Assembly: GCF_000003855.2 (NCBI RefSeq)
Contig: NW_003101677.1
Coordinates: 562,392-626,391 of the forward strand
Length of the DNA: 64,000 nt
Source of the DNA: Blastomyces gilchristii SLH14081
Taxonomy: Eukaryota > Ascomycota > Eurotiomycetes > Onygenales > Ajellomycetaceae
Direction of reading: 5' to 3'
The position numbers were made by a program, and so were the translations under genes. How positions within the stretch are numbered: the first letter of the stretch is position 1; each line of letters opens with the position of its first letter. Below the pieces are notes generated by a model. It was not told where the DNA came from, did no database searches, and saw only the letters and a list, made by a program, of their open reading frames with translations. Below are positions 19,950-32,815 of the stretch, one piece after another.

Positions 19950-21045
19950 TTCTATTTTGATTTGTTCAGACAGTTTGCATGAAGATGCTCTGATTTAGAA
20001 CAGATGAAGCAGAGTCTCTTTTTCTTAATCTCTCTGTTATACACTCTGTTTATAAGAGCTTATAAAGCTCTCTCTCTCTGCTCAGCAGTCAGACATGAAT
20101 CTCTCTGTATCTTATTATCATTTCCTGACAAACCTGTTCTCTGTTATTCTGGCTCTCACAGGGCTGATCAGTGATCTGCTCTTTGCAGGTCTGTAGCTCT
20201 TACAGTGATCTGTAAGCAATGAATGAGAGTCATCAGTTTCTTCAGAGTCAAGAACTTAGAGTCTTGTTTAATAAGCTTGTTCTGCATATCTTTATTCAGT
20301 CTCTTCATAAAACATCATTATTCAGATCTTGTTTCAGAGCCCTGTTTTCACAGATCTTAATTCACATCACAATTTCATGAAGTGCTGTAAGTAGTCTTCA
20401 TCAGATTCCTCATCTCTTTTTCTAATATTAATGATTACAGTCTAGATGTTCTCTGTTCAGCTCACAGAGTTTCTTAACTTATTCTCTAGATAGGTCTTGA
20501 GAACAGATTATCAGAATCTCTTATAATCATTCTCTAGATAATTCAGTCAGTTCTTGGCTTCAGTGTAATAGAGGCCTGTTATTGTATAGATAACAGCTTC
20601 TTTATCTTTCATATCACACAGTCAGGCTTGTGAGTCAATTTTAAATACAAACTTATAAAAGCTTTTATAGATTGTGATTTGATAAGTGACCTTAAGTGAT
20701 CATGACTTAAGAAAGTTTCTTTTTGATTTATGAGTATCTCTGAAGATCATGTCTAGAGACTCAGTTCAAGAGTGTTTACAGACAGTAAGCATTTCTTGTA
20801 GAAAAATAGCTTGATTCTGTGAGAGATGCTCAAGAATGTTCTTCACTGAGATTGATTCATTCATGGGTTCAGAGAATTTCTCTGTCACAGATACAGAGAA
20901 TGATGTCTCATGAGTGATTGATAAGTCCTCTGAGACTTCTTTCACAGAGATTATTCATGATTCAGATGACTGCTCTTGAGTGTCTGTAGTAGGGTTTGCA
21001 GAGGTTGAAGCATACAAGTTTCTAGTTCTTTCAGTCATAATGAGT
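19950..21045 (-). pseudogene. G2b gag with intact CCHC zinc knuckle
   Basis: Nucleocapsid part of Gag. At 19970-20011 the minus strand reads CFICSKSEHLHANC, a complete C-X2-C-X4-H-X4-C knuckle. G2c has lost the second Cys (CFIYSKSEHLCTNC). Upstream, capsid-like helices are traceable to an ATG near 21040, just inside the 5' LTR. Stops elsewhere make it a pseudogene. The knuckle confirms the reading direction. Confidence 0.8.
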
Positions 21046-21070
21046 GATTGCTGACTGACTGAGCTTGAAA

Positions 21071-21328
21071 TGTAAGAATAAGTGCTCACAGATGATTATT
21101 CAGGTGTTTGCAGCTTGATGTAATATGTACTGTTAACTACTAGAAGTATTCACAGTAGAAAGATAAAATGTAGAGATTAAATATATAATAGCATTCAAGC
21201 TGAGTTATGAATAGTATTCGCGAACTTCAGTCTATATAGTTGTGTGTAGCCAAGGGCTGCTAGCTCTATTGATTATGTGAGAGATAGGAATAGAAGTAAA
21301 GAATCCGCAAGAAGCGGGATTTCTTACA
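21071..21328 (-). repeat. G2b 5' LTR (258 bp)
   Basis: Same termini and length as its partner, ending gaagcgggatttcttaca on plus. It retains more CpG (gaagcggg, ccgcaa) than the 3' LTR. Confidence 0.92.
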
Positions 21329-21333
21329 TAAAA

Positions 21334-22170
21334 TGACATCTTAATCATTGATAGTAATCTCTGTGTATAAGAGAAGATCATGTCAGTTATCTTATAAGTA
21401 ATTACAGAACTTATAAAGATAATTCTTTACAGTCTGAATTATTCATTCTGATACATTATTCATCTCAGAGTGATAGACAGTTGACAAACAGTGTATAATC
21501 TTAAGAACTTGACAGATTCTTGTTCAGAGAGTGCTTATAAATTGACAGCTCTGATCTGATACTATAGATCTCAGTAATTTATATATCTAATAGAACAGAC
21601 TTTATAGAAAAGCTTCAGTGACTTGTTCAGTATTTATTTTATTATAAGATTTCAATATTATATCTTTACTTAATCAATTCACAATAATCAGAATGTTTCT
21701 ACAATCTTTACTCTCAGAGAGATTAATAATGAAGTTAATTATCATATCTTATCAGATTCTATCAGAGATATTAAGTGATTTCAGCAGATTTTTTCTACAG
21801 TTCTTTCATAAGATAATAGAAGAACAATAGTTACAGTTTTAGATGAAGTATCTGATACTGTTTAATATCTCAGATCAGTAGAACTCTCAGAAGATCATTC
21901 TATACAGTTATTCACAGCCTGAATAATCAGTTATATATGAATCATGCATCTCTTGCATTATCTGAGTGTGTAAGAGTTTAAAGTGAGAGACTCAGTGTTA
22001 TTCACAGAATTGTAGAGTGTTATTATCATGAATTGAACATTCTGAGATATCAGTTCTTATACATAGTTCTGGGGGAAATCAGGTTACTTCTTAATGTACT
22101 GCTTCAGTGAATGCTTGAAGAAGTTCATCAGTTTGAGCTGTTATATATCATAATTCATTCAGTGTAGATT
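21334..22170 (-). pseudogene. G1d integrase core and zinc-binding region, degraded
   Basis: Continuation of the G1d integrase after G2b. It aligns with G1a 100-850 in reverse, including the atatctctgatagaatctgataagat block (about 21745-21775, minus sense) at the start of the core. Multiple stops. Confidence 0.78.
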
Positions 22171-22189
22171 CAGAGAATGTTCTGACTGA

Positions 22190-22830
22190 TAAAGTGTGTA
22201 TAGTGTCATGAATAATGTTATTATAATTAACTAATATCTTCAGATTCAAGAGTTGATGTTCTCAATTTATTCAGTGTGTATCTGTTATGTCAGACAGCAT
22301 ATCTTGTTCTCATTGCAAGAGGGTATCTGTCATTGAGTTCTGACTGCTAAGACAGTAGTGTATTGTAAAATGAAAGCAGCTTAGAAACTCTGATCATTAT
22401 ATCTATCATTCAGTGAGTTTACAAGTCATTGTGAAGTATTTGAGATTCTTATAATATGTAATTATCTCAAATTCAGAGACACTTTGAAGTTCAGAGTCTC
22501 ATTCTTCTAGATAGTGTATAATTGTGAGAAGTTCCTTGTCATAGATCTCATAATTGTATTCAGTGAGACTCAGTTTCTTAGATATGAAGACACATGATTG
22601 TAGAACATCTTCATCATTATATTGTAATATCACTTCTTCTATTACATAGTCAGAGAAATCAGCTTCAATAACTATCTCATGATCAGAGTCAAATGTTATT
22701 AGCAGAGAGACATTGATGAATATCTTCTTTATCTGTGTAAATGCAGCTTCAGTGTTCACTGATCACTGAAATACTGAGTTCTTCTTAATGAGTTCTGTAA
22801 GCAGTCTTATAATATCTGAGAAGTTTCATA
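22190..22830 (-). pseudogene. G1d RNase H, degraded
   Basis: An 86-codon open stretch on the minus strand (22759-22499) reads MNTEAAFTQIKKIFINVSLL, then EADFSDYVIEEVIL and later NYEIYDKELLTIIHYLEE. These are the tether, the ETDASD-type first catalytic block and the YD-KELLAI block of gypsy RNase H. The first Asp of the catalytic block is retained. The segment lacks the deletion seen in G1b. Confidence 0.85.
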
Positions 22831-22849
22831 TAAATCACTGATAGAAGTT

Positions 22850-23620
22850 AGTAAATCTGATAAAGCTTTATACATCTTTCACAGTACATGAAGCTTCTCA
22901 TTCAAGAATGATGAAGACTTTTTCAGAATTCATTCAAATCTCCTTATCAGCTTCTATAATAAAAACCAGATATTTGATACTCTTGACTTCAAAATCACAC
23001 TTATCAATATCTATTAGTAGTTCTGCTTCTTGTAGTTATTGTAATATCTTCTATACATGTTCTTGATATTCTTTTCTGAACTCATCAGTGAAGATGAGAA
23101 TGTTATTAAGATATGCAGATGTGAATTCATCAAGGAAATCTCAGAGTGCTCAGTTGATATACTTCTGAAATGTACTGAGAGTGTTAGTCAGTCTGAAGAG
23201 AGTAACTATTCATTCAAAGAGGCTATATTGTGTTCAGAATACTGTAAGTCACTCATCTTCTTCAGTGATGCAGATCTTATAAAACACAGTGATAATATCT
23301 AGTTTTGTAAATCATTGAGCTTGTTCAATATGAGCTAGAGTTTCATTAATGAGAGATAGCAGATAGCAGTCTTTCTTTGTTATTCTGTTCAGTTCTTAAT
23401 AGTTCATACAGAATCAGAGTTTCTTATCTGGTTTCTTTGCAAAGAGAATAGAGACCGCAGTGAAAGAATTGCTAATATATCTGAATTCTTTATTCAATAG
23501 ATCATTGAGTGTTTTTCAAAGAAGAAGGAGTTCATCTCAAGACATGTTATAAAGAGAGTCTCATGATGATTCAGAGTTCTTATCATTCTTCTTCTCTAAC
23601 TTAATACTGTGATGCATTCA
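22850..23620 (-). pseudogene. G1d reverse transcriptase, degraded
   Basis: Minus-strand RT. The catalytic box reads AYLNNILIFTDEF (about 23075-23120), so YLDD has become YLNN. The plus-strand open frame at 23057-23302 is antisense to this and not a gene. The fingers motif with FVKKPDKKL-like residues lies near 23430-23450. Confidence 0.83.
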
Positions 23621-23949
23621 GAACCTTGTAAGAAGAGTATGTTTATAATATTATCTTATCAGAAGACATCTAGATATTCATGATATTATTGAGAGAGTTT
23701 TGTACAAGAATCTGTTATTGTAACATGGGATAACTTTTCTAGAGCCTTTTTAATATCAGTCAGACTAACAGAATAGATTATCACATGATTCTGCTATCAG
23801 TGACTTCTTTTTCAGAGTATTTCATACACATTGACAGAGATCTGTGTCAGATTCATGATCTTGTGAATGTCATCTTTATGAATTCTATCATTGTTAGGGA
23901 ATATCAAGCTTCTGTTTCAAGTATTTAATAAGATGCCTTGTTCACATAG

Positions 23950-24260
23950 TCAGACAAGTTCTAACATAAGATTATAATCAAGATTATCAACTTCATATGT
24001 GTAAGCATCTTCATGTTAATATTCTTTCACATCTATGATTAACTTCATCATGTAATAGATACAAATGTCTTTTGAATCATCAAATTCTGTGAGAAGTCAG
24101 AGTTTTGATAAGAGAATACACTGAAGATTATAACATCTTACAACTGAAGATTTTATCATTACATAGTGACATAGACTGCTGTCTATCATGGCTTTTATAT
24201 TATACATATTATCAAGTACAGTAGATACAAGAATCACATTCATTGTCATTTTCTCTTTAA
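23950..24260 (-). pseudogene. G1d aspartic protease, degraded
   Basis: Colinear with the more open copies at 35127-35396 and 47505-47798. The stretch around the IDSS active-site remnant lies near 24180-24195 (minus). It ends with the LDYNLMLEL-type strand near 23960-23990. Confidence 0.7.
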
Positions 24261-24269
24261 ATTATTGTT

Positions 24270-25388
24270 ATCTGATCTCTTCAAGCTTCTGTTTACAAAT
24301 TTGAACAGAAGCTAATCTTTTCTCTGTTTCATTGAGATGTTCTTATAGTTATCTTCTGAATCTTTCTTCACTGCAATGTGGTTGGCATGGACAGATGCTG
24401 ATTCATTTCTTGAGTAAGAAGGTACATAGACTGATCAGCAGTTGAAAGCAATGTGCTCTGATCAGTTACAGTTAATGTACACTTCTTGTTAATATTGATC
24501 AGTGACTTCTTCAAGAGTGATCCCAGGAACTTGAAAGTCTGTTCAGACAGTGAAGACCCTTGCTTATGTATAGACATTTGAGTCTACTCAATTCATAGCA
24601 TCTGCATCATTGTTATTCTTCAGTATGAATGTATGAGTGACTGAGATGTAACATCTTCTATCACTATTCTGTATACTCTTGAGCTTGGTAAGACAGTCAT
24701 TTAATGTCTGAAGCTATGTGCAGAAGTCTTCATAAGTTAAGTCTTCATTTACACTTATGAGAGTCTGTAAGAGTTCAAAAGTTAATATCTTCTTGAGCAT
24801 GTTAATCTTCATTTAATTCTCTCAAGATTGATCATCTGCTTCTAAGATCTTGATATCAAAGTCAGGAACAAATGTTGTAAGAGAAATGTTTCTCTGTCAG
24901 ACACTCTGTAACTAATCTAATACTTTCTGTTACATGGCAGTGTCTCAGAACAGGACATCAAGATATTTAATAATATTATCAGATGTTTGCAACACTGATT
25001 TACATGCTTTTATTCATGAATGAAACTTCTGTTTCACACAATTCTTCAATCATTCATTAATATACTAACCTTGATTGATTAATGAACTGATGACATCTTC
25101 ATCTACACTCAGTTTTGCAAGCATTTCCATCCTTCATGATGAGTAGAGAGTGAGATCAGAGGTATTAAAATATATGAGAGTATCTAAGCATTCTTTCAGC
25201 ACTTTTATATTTGATTCTGTAGATGTTGAAATCACATGAGTTAATTGTTGAATCTCTTTGTATTGAAGTTGTTGAGTCATGTGCATGTCTGCTATCTATT
25301 ACTGTTATAATTTCAACATTGCTCAGAGTCACTGTGATATCACTTCTATACTCACACTTGAGAGTTCTCTTATATTATCATTAGACAT
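24270..25388 (-). pseudogene. G1d gag, degraded
   Basis: The start codon is at 25388-25386 in the context aatcatgtctaat, the same 13 bases that chimera 1 duplicated in G1b. A 69-codon open stretch at 24577-24368 (MSIHKQGSSLSEQTFKFLGS) is the C-terminal Gag part. No zinc knuckle is recognised. Confidence 0.72.
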
Positions 25389-25694
25389 GATTATATTATT
25401 TGTCAGATATGTGATATCTGTGAAATCTAAAGAAGTGTAATTATATTCTCATACATCTGAGTGTCAGAACTCTCAGGTCTTTCACTGACATTCTCTTATA
25501 AGATCTTATTACAGGGTCAGAGTGACTGATAAGCAAGCTTCTATCTGAGAATTTGATATTCACTTTAACTGATTGTTTCTCTTTTCTTACATATTGTTAT
25601 ATGTGCAGATATCTCTCAATAAATAATCATTTCTAATGAGAAGATAATGCATGAATAATCATTTCTAATAAGAAGATAATGAATATTTTTCTAG
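25389..25694 (-). other. G1d 5' leader
   Basis: Untranslated leader. It repeats the duplicated unit aataatcatttctaat-agaagataatg (25620-25685), as in G1b, next to the 5' LTR. Confidence 0.6.
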
Positions 25695-26058
25695 TGTAAG
25701 AGATCTACACTGAATAGATCAGTATAATATTAATAGATCTTATATAACAAAGAGAAAAATGTTAGAGAAGAAAAGAAAGAGAAAGTGTGAGAATCAGCAC
25801 TCAGAGTGAATATTTATACGCGTATGTAATAGTGTACACAGTGAGGCTTCAGAGCAGAACAATCTGTATGCATTCATAGCAGCTGAGAATCAGTGATTGA
25901 GAAGGACTGAGAATCAGAGTGTACACATTTATAGTGACTGAGAATTGACAATTGAGAATGACTGAGAATCAGAGCATACATGTTTGTGAATGAAGCAGTT
26001 GAAATCTGTGAAGTGTAACAGAATAGTCTATATGATTGATCAGGCGCAGCCCATCACA
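25695..26058 (-). repeat. G1d 5' LTR (364 bp)
   Basis: Runs tgtaagagatctacac to gcagcccatcaca and has the same central tandem repeat as its partner (about 25865-25985). Confidence 0.9.
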
Positions 26059-26063
26059 GTGAC

Positions 26064-27650
26064 AGTTCTAATCAGAGAAGCATGTATAGTGTCATGAGCT
26101 GTTTCATCTTGATTAACTAGTATCTTCAGATTCAAGAGCTGATGCTCTCAGTTCATTCAGCAAGTATCTGTTATATCAGATGACATATCTTGCTCTTGTT
26201 ATAAGAGAATATCTATTATCAAGTTCTGACTGCTGAGGCAGTAGTGTATTGTAAAATAAAAGTAACTTAGAAACTTGAATCATTGTATCTGTTGTTTGAT
26301 AAGTTTATAGATAGTTGTGAAGTATTTGAGATTCTTATAATCTGTGATTATCTCAAATTCAGAGACACTTCAGAATTCAGAGTCTCATTCTTCTAAACAG
26401 TGTACAATTATGAGAAGTTTCTTATTATAGATCTTATAATTGTATTCAGCAGAACTCAGTTTCTTAGATATGAAGATGCATGATTATAAGATATCTTGAT
26501 TATTATATTGTAATATAGCTTCTTCTATGACATAGTCAGAGAAATCAGCTTTAATAACTGTCTCATAATCAGAATTGAATGTTATCAGCAGAGAGATATT
26601 AATGAATATCTTCTTCATCTGTATAAATGCAGCTTCAGTGTTCACTAATCATTGAAATACTGAGTCTTTCTTAGTGAGTTCTGTAAGTGATCTTATAATA
26701 TCTGAGAAGTTTGATATAAATCACTGATAGAAGTTAGTAAATTTAATGAAGTTTTATATATCTTTCACAGTATGTGAAGCTTCTCATTTGAGAATGACAC
26801 AAATCTTCTCAGAATTCATTTGAATTCTCTTATCAGCTTCTATGATAATACCTAAGTATTTAGTACTCTTAACTTCAAAATCATACTTATCAATATCAAT
26901 TGATAGTTCTACTTCTCATAATCATTGTAATACTCTTTATACCTGCTCTTGATGCTCTTTTCTGAATTCATCAGTGAAGATGAGAATGTTATCTAGATAA
27001 GTAGATACAAACTTATCAAGGAAATCTCAGAGTGCTCAGTTGATATACTTCTGAAATGTACTGAGAGTGTTAGTCAGTTCAAAGAGTGTGACTACTTATT
27101 CAAAGAGATTATAATATGTTCAGAATACTGTAAGTCATTCATCTTCTTTAGTAATACAAATCTTATGAAATGTGATGATAATATCTAGCTTTGTAAATTA
27201 TTGAGCTTGTCTGATACATGCTAGGGTTTTATTGATAAGAGATAAGAGATAACAATCTTTCTTTATCAATCTGTTCAGATCTTAATAGTTCACACAGAAT
27301 TGAAGTTCTTTATCTGACCTCTTTGCAAAGAGAATAGAAGCTGCAGTGAAAGAGTTACTAATATATATAAATCTCTTATTTAACAGATCATTGAGTGTCT
27401 TCTGAAGAAGAAGAAGTTCGTCTTGAGACATATTATAAAGAGAGTCTCACAGTGACTCAGAGTTCTTATTATTCTTCTTTTCTAGCTTGATACTGTGATT
27501 CACTTCTGAGTCTTATAAAGAAGGTATATTTATAATATTATCTTATCAGAAGACATCTAGATATTCATGATATTATTAAGAGAGTTCTGTATAAGAATCT
27601 GTTACTGTAGTATAAGATAACTTTTCTAGAGCTTTCTTGATATCAGTCAG
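26064..27650 (-). pseudogene. G1c RNase H and reverse transcriptase, degraded
   Basis: RNase H at about 26080-26720 and RT at about 26760-27500, minus strand, colinear with G1d. The catalytic box reads TYLDNILIFTD (about 26975-27010). The fingers FAKRSDKEL-like segment is at about 27310-27335. It ends at ctaat (27652-27656), the left duplication of G2c. Confidence 0.83.
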
Positions 27651-27656
27651 ACTAAT

Positions 27657-27914
27657 TGTAAGAAATCCCGCTTCTTATGAATTCTTTACCTCTATTCCTA
27701 TCTCTCACATAATTAATAGGGCTAGCGGCCCTTGGCTACACACAACTATATAGACTGGAGTTCATGAATACTATTCATAACTCAGCTTAAATACTATTAT
27801 ATATTTAATCTCTACATTTTATCTTTCTACTGTGAATACTTCTAGTAGTTAACAGTATATATCATATCAAGCTGCAAACACCTGAATAATTGTCTGCAAG
27901 TATTTATTCTTACA
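27657..27914 (+). repeat. G2c 5' LTR (258 bp)
   Basis: It starts tgtaagaaatcccgcttctt and ends agtatttattcttaca. The block gggctagcggcccttggc (about 27719-27736) is retained without transitions. The 32 bp after it (tttcaagctcagtcagtcag...) precede the gag ATG, so any primer-binding site is very close. Confidence 0.92.
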
Positions 27915-27946
27915 TTTCAAGCTCAGTCAGTCAGCAATCACCTGTT

Positions 27947-29110
27947 ATGACTGAAAGAACTAGAAACTCATATACTTCAATTCCTGTGAACTCTACTACA
28001 GACACTCAGAAGCAGTCATCTGAATCATGAATAATTTCTATAAAAGAAGTCTCAGAGAACTTACTAATCACTCACAGAACATCATTCTCTACATCTGTGA
28101 CAGAGAAACTCTCTGAACTTATGAATAAATCAATCTCAGTGAAGAACATTCTTGAGCATCTTCTATGAGATCAAGCTATTTTTCTACAAGAAATGCTTAC
28201 TGTCTGTAAACACTCTTGAACTGAGTCTCTAGACATGATCTTCAGAGATATCTGCAAACTGAAAAGAAACTTTCTTAAGCTGTGATCACTTAAGGTCACT
28301 TATCAAACCACAATCTATAAAAGCTTTTATGAGTTTGTATTTGAAATTGACTTACAAGCCTGACTATGTGACATGAAAGATGAAGAAGCTGTCATCTATA
28401 TAATGACAGACCTCTATTACACTGAAGTCAAGAACTGGCTGAATTATCTAGAGAATGATTATGAGAGATTCTACTGATCTATTCTCAAGATCTATCTAGA
28501 GAATAAGTTGAGAGACTCTGCAAGCTGAACAGAGAACACCTGAACTGCAATTATTAATATTAGAAAAAGAGATGAGAAATCTAATGAAGACTACTCACAG
28601 TACTTCATGAAATTATGATATAAATTAAGACCTGTGAAAACAGAGCTCTGAAACAAGACCTGAATGATGATATTTATAAAGAGACTGAATAAAAACATGT
28701 AGAACAAGCTCATTGAGTAAGACTCTAAGTTCTTGACTCTGAAGAAACTGATGACTCTTATTCATCACTTACAGATCACTGTGAGAGTCACAGATCTGCA
28801 GAGAGCAGATTATTAATCAGCTCTGTAAGAGCCAGAACAACAGAGAACAGATTTGTCAGAAAAAGATGACAAGATATAGAGAGATTTATGTCTGACTGCT
28901 GAGCAGAGAGAGAGAGCTTCACAAGCTCTTATAAACAGAGTGTATAATAGAGAGATTAAGAAAAAGAGACTCTGTTTTATCTATTCTAAATCAGAACATC
29001 TCTGTACAAACTGTTCAGATAAATTAAAATAGAAATTTAAGAAGTTACAGACAGAGTCAGTAACAGCCTTCTTAAGAGTTTTAAAGCTGATATCTGAATC
29101 TGTTACTCTT
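27947..29110 (+). pseudogene. G2c gag, degraded
   Basis: The ATG at 27947 opens MTERTRNSYTSIPVNS before the first stop. Capsid-like segments follow, including KVTYQTTIYKSFYEFVF and YYTEVKNWLNYLENDYERF. The zinc knuckle at about 28971-29013 reads CFIYSKSEHLCTNC, with the second Cys changed to Tyr (TGT to TAT). Typical Ty3/gypsy Gag plan. Most stops are TGA at Trp or Arg positions. Confidence 0.82.
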
Positions 29111-29149
29111 CTGATAAAAATGCTTGCTCACAGAAAGAGATTATACTGC

Positions 29150-29460
29150 AGTACTGCTGCTCTGCAAGTATGAAAAGCATTGATAAACTCAGAATCTCAG
29201 GTTACTATAATGTCTCTAAAGCTTGTGAAGTAAATGAGCTGAAAGATAAAGACTGAAAATCTACTCTTATAATAAGCAGAGTGCAAGAACTCAGACCTGA
29301 GAACTGAGAGACTTATAAGAGTCATCTTTGAATTACAAGATCTCTCTGAAATCTGAAAAAGATTTACAGAAACTGTGATTATTGCAGATATCACAGATAA
29401 CATGTACTTAAGACTTGTATGACTTTAAAGACACAATTCACACATAGCTGTTTATGAGTC
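29150..29460 (+). pseudogene. G2c aspartic protease, degraded
   Basis: The active-site stretch LINSESQVTIMSLKL (about 29180-29225) corresponds to L-I-D-S-G: Asp has become Asn and Gly has become Glu, both single G to A changes. A later RLV...RHNSHIAVYESD (about 29410-29460) matches the second conserved motif. The minus-strand open frame at 29197-29403 is antisense. Confidence 0.75.
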
Positions 29461-29479
29461 AGATTTATACTTTCAATCA

Positions 29480-31000
29480 GTGTTGACAGACTCACTCACA
29501 GAGATAGAATTAGTTAATACTGCAGAGTTAGTTAGAGAAGACAAGTTCATCTATATAATAACTTTACAAGTGTCTGAGAATCTTACAGTTATGAAAACTG
29601 AGCTTCAGATATCAGAGAAATATCAAGATCTTACAGAGATATTCAGTCTAGTAAAAGTAGCTGAGCTTTCTTCTCACTGTAAGAAGAATCTGATAATAGA
29701 TTTGATAGAAGAACAGAAACTCTTCTAAGAATCAATCTATAAGCTCTTTCATCATAAGACAGAGATCTTGTAAATCTATATAAAGAAGAATCTGAAGAAT
29801 AACTTTATTCAATCTTCACAGTTCTTCACAGAAGCCTCTGTGATATTTATAAAGAAGAAGAATAAAGATCTCAGATTATGTGTAGATTACTATGACCTGA
29901 ACTTCAAGATAATAAAGAGTCACTACTCTCTGTCTCTGATTGAGAATGTGATTAATCATCTCACAGAAGCTGTTATATTCATACAACTGAATATAATTAA
30001 TATATATACATGACTGTAAATACAGTCTGAGAATAAATGAAAGACTGTCTTTAGAACTGCACTGAGATTATTTGAATATCTAGTAATGTCTTTTAATCTG
30101 ACTAATATCTCTATAATATTTCAGTCTTTTATTAATAAAACACTTTGTGTATATCTGAATATCTTTATAATAATATATCTGAATAATGTGATGATATACT
30201 CTGTGAAGAAGAAAGAACACACTGAGCATGTGTGAAGTATGTTAAAGATCTTAGATAAGACAGAACTGTATATTAAGCTTATAAAGTGTAACTTCAGTGT
30301 CTGTCAGATTAATTTTCTAGAATATATAATTACTGCAGATGCTATTCAGATGAAATCTTCATGAATTGAGACTATTCTATCATGACTGAAGCTAACTAGT
30401 ATTCATGAGATTCAGATCTTTCTGAGCTTTGTGAATTTCTATAGACAGCTTATCTTTATATTCATAAGAATCTTCTTAGTTCTTACAGACATGCTGAAGA
30501 GTGAAAATAAGAAGAAATCATTCTATAAATGAAGAATGAAAAAATTATTAAGAAGAGAGAACTGTGAGAACTTTCTTATCTCAGAAGCTTACAGAGTCTT
30601 TACAAGATTGAAATAGATATTCATAAATATAGTGATACTATTTCACTTTGATCTCTTACTTTTAATCAGATTAAAGACAGATGTCTTTTTCTTTATAATT
30701 TCAGAAATAGTCTCATAACTACAGTCAAATGAGAACTGGGTTTCAGTGATCTTTTTCTTATAAAAGACATAATTTATGAAAATCAACTATAACATTCATA
30801 ATCAGAAGCTTCTTATAATAGTGAAATTCTTTCATCACTGATATCACTACTTTGAGAGTCTTATAACAGTAATTACTGTTAGAACTGATTATAACAGCTT
30901 ATAATAGTTTACTTTAATCAAGAAACTCTTACAATAGCAGATTCACTGAGCTCAGAGACTGAGTGAGTTCTGATTCAAGATAGAATATATTAAGAGAACT
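29480..31000 (+). pseudogene. G2c reverse transcriptase and RNase H, degraded
   Basis: An 82-codon open frame at 29480-29728 covers the protease-RT linker (EKYQDLTEIFSLVKVAEL). RT follows: VIFIKKKNKDLRLCVDYYDL (about 29841-29900), TVFRTALRLFEYLVMSF (about 30040-30095), and a catalytic box IIYLNNVMIYS (about 30166-30205) with both Asp lost. The connection FLSFVNFYRQLI (30420-30455) leads to RNase H, with stops, to about 30800. This matches the family-2 pol order. Confidence 0.87.
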
Positions 31001-31399
31001 AAGAACTCAGCAGATGAACTCTCTCACAGATCAGACTATATTAAGAAGACCAGAATGACAGATATAGAGAGACTAGAGAAGACAGAAAAGCTTCACAGAA
31101 TACTTGAACTGAGTATTATAAAGAGATTAACTGAAGAGTCTCTCAATTCTCTGTAAGAGAAGAGAAGAAAGAGAGAGAAGAAGCCTGTACAACTACTCTC
31201 TATAACACTGAGAGTCAACACTCTGAAGATCTCTGTAAGAATTCTTGAAGAGAGTATCTATAATCTGAAGAGTTTACAGGCTTTAAGAAGCACTATAGAA
31301 GATCTGATGTAAGAAGAAACAGAGTATAAGTCTTTATAAAATCTTCTATTCAGATTGTCTGAACTGCAACTGAAGAATAAATATACTCAGTATATTCAG

Positions 31400-32815
31400 A
31401 AACTGCTCACAGCAGAGATCAATTCTGCAGAAATAAAGAATTAAAGAGACTTAAATGATCTCTTATAAAGAGAGGGCTGGATTTATATATCTATGAATAA
31501 GTTTCTATATATAGAACTTATTAAAAGGCATCATGACTCTTCTCTAGTGAGTTATTTTATAGATACTAGAACTCATGAGTTACTTATAAGAAAATACTTC
31601 TAACTGAAGATGCAAGAACTTATGAAGAAGATAGTGAATTCTTATGCTGTTTATCAGAGTTCATGAGTAGTGTAATTCAGATTATATAAAGAACTTACTT
31701 CTCTACTCATTCTGTGAGAATCTTGAAAATAGCTAGAAATGAATGCTTTTGTGAGCCTCTCTGAAAGCAAGAATATATATAATACCTGCTTTGACAGTGT
31801 GCTGATGATAGTGAATCACTTTATCAAGATAACATACTTTATATTCACTTATAAGAACTTGAAGTCAAAGAATTTGACTTACATCTTTATCTATAATATG
31901 ATCTGATTGCATGACTTATCTATAAACATTGTCTCAGACAGAGAATCAATCTTTATAAAAGAGTTCTAATCTGATCTGATAACTATACTGAAGATTTCAT
32001 GAGATCTAAGCATGACTTTTTATTAACAGACAGATGGTCAGACAGAATACCTGATAAGTATATTAGAACAGTATCTGTGATACTTTATTAATTATAATCA
32101 GAATGACTGAGTGTATTGATTATCACTCATAGAGTTTATATACAACAACTTAAAGTATATCAGTACAGATAAAACCCTCTTTGAGATGCTTACTGAGACT
32201 TATTTATAAATAATCTTGATAAACCTGCAAGAGTATACTATAGAGTGTAGTGATGCCTGTGAACAGGCTGAGAGAATTCAGAAGATTCAGAATAAAGCTT
32301 ATGAATTCTTGAGAAAGACTCAAGAGTATCAGAAGAGATACTATGACTTCAAGTATATTATAAAGAGTTTTAAGAAAGATGATAGAGTCTGACTAAGTCT
32401 AGAAAACATTATTATATGAAGATCTAGTAAGAAGCTGAATCTCTTATAAATAGAGTCTTATAAGATTATGAAGAAAGTTAGCTTATAGTTCTATAGATTG
32501 AAACTGTTATCTGAGTTGTAGATATATAATGTTTTTCATGTCTCTTTACTCTGTAAATATAAGAAATTCTTAGAAAAAAACTCTATGACTCATCACTCTG
32601 TCTGTAAAGCACTAGAGAGTGAAAGAGAATATCAGATTAAAGAGATTATTAACTCAGAGAAGTGAGATCATGAGCTCTGATTCAAGATTCAGTGATAAGA
32701 ATATTCTGATAAGATGAATGAGTTCACTTGAGAATTATCTGAGCAGATAAGATATCTGCAGAAGCTGAGACATGACTTTTATACTGTAAATTCTGATAAG
32801 TCAGAATGACACAGT
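31400..32815 (+). pseudogene. G2c integrase and chromodomain, degraded
   Basis: Integrase zinc-binding region near 31480-31650. The core shows FIKITYFIFTYKN and LSINIVSDRESIF (about 31905-31950), and QTDGQTEYLISILEQYL (about 32030-32075). The post-core region reads AERIQKIQNKAYEFLRKTQ (about 32265-32320). The C-terminal chromodomain-like stretch (EYQIKEIINSEK, then EYSDKMNEFT) is at 32630-32740. It ends at a TGA near 32808. Clearly a chromovirus integrase. Confidence 0.87.

Larger units (their letters stand above)
14080..21328 (-). mobile_element. G2b: full-length family-2 chromovirus
   Basis: 7249 bp with 258-bp LTRs at both ends (14080-14337 is the 3' LTR, 21071-21328 the 5' LTR) and TSD taaaa (14075-14079, 21329-21333). 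Coding order on the minus strand is gag with CCHC knuckle, protease, RT, RNase H, integrase, chromodomain, then an extra downstream frame. It has exactly the same length as G2c, so the two differ by substitutions and hardly at all by net insertion or deletion. Confidence 0.9.
13067..26058 (-). mobile_element. G1d: family-1 chromovirus containing G2b
   Basis: A minus-strand element with equal 364-bp LTRs (13067-13430 and 25695-26058) and a perfect TSD gtgac (13062-13066, 26059-26063). It inserted in G1c. It contains full-length G2b in its integrase gene. Without G2b it is 5.74 kb. Gag, protease, RT, RNase H and integrase-chromodomain are all recognisable and all interrupted by stops. Confidence 0.88.

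Noticed and set aside
23057..23302. 81-codon plus frame, also seen antisense at 5423-5662
   Set aside because: It is the reverse strand of the family-1 RT catalytic region. Its openness follows from the low-complexity mutated sequence.
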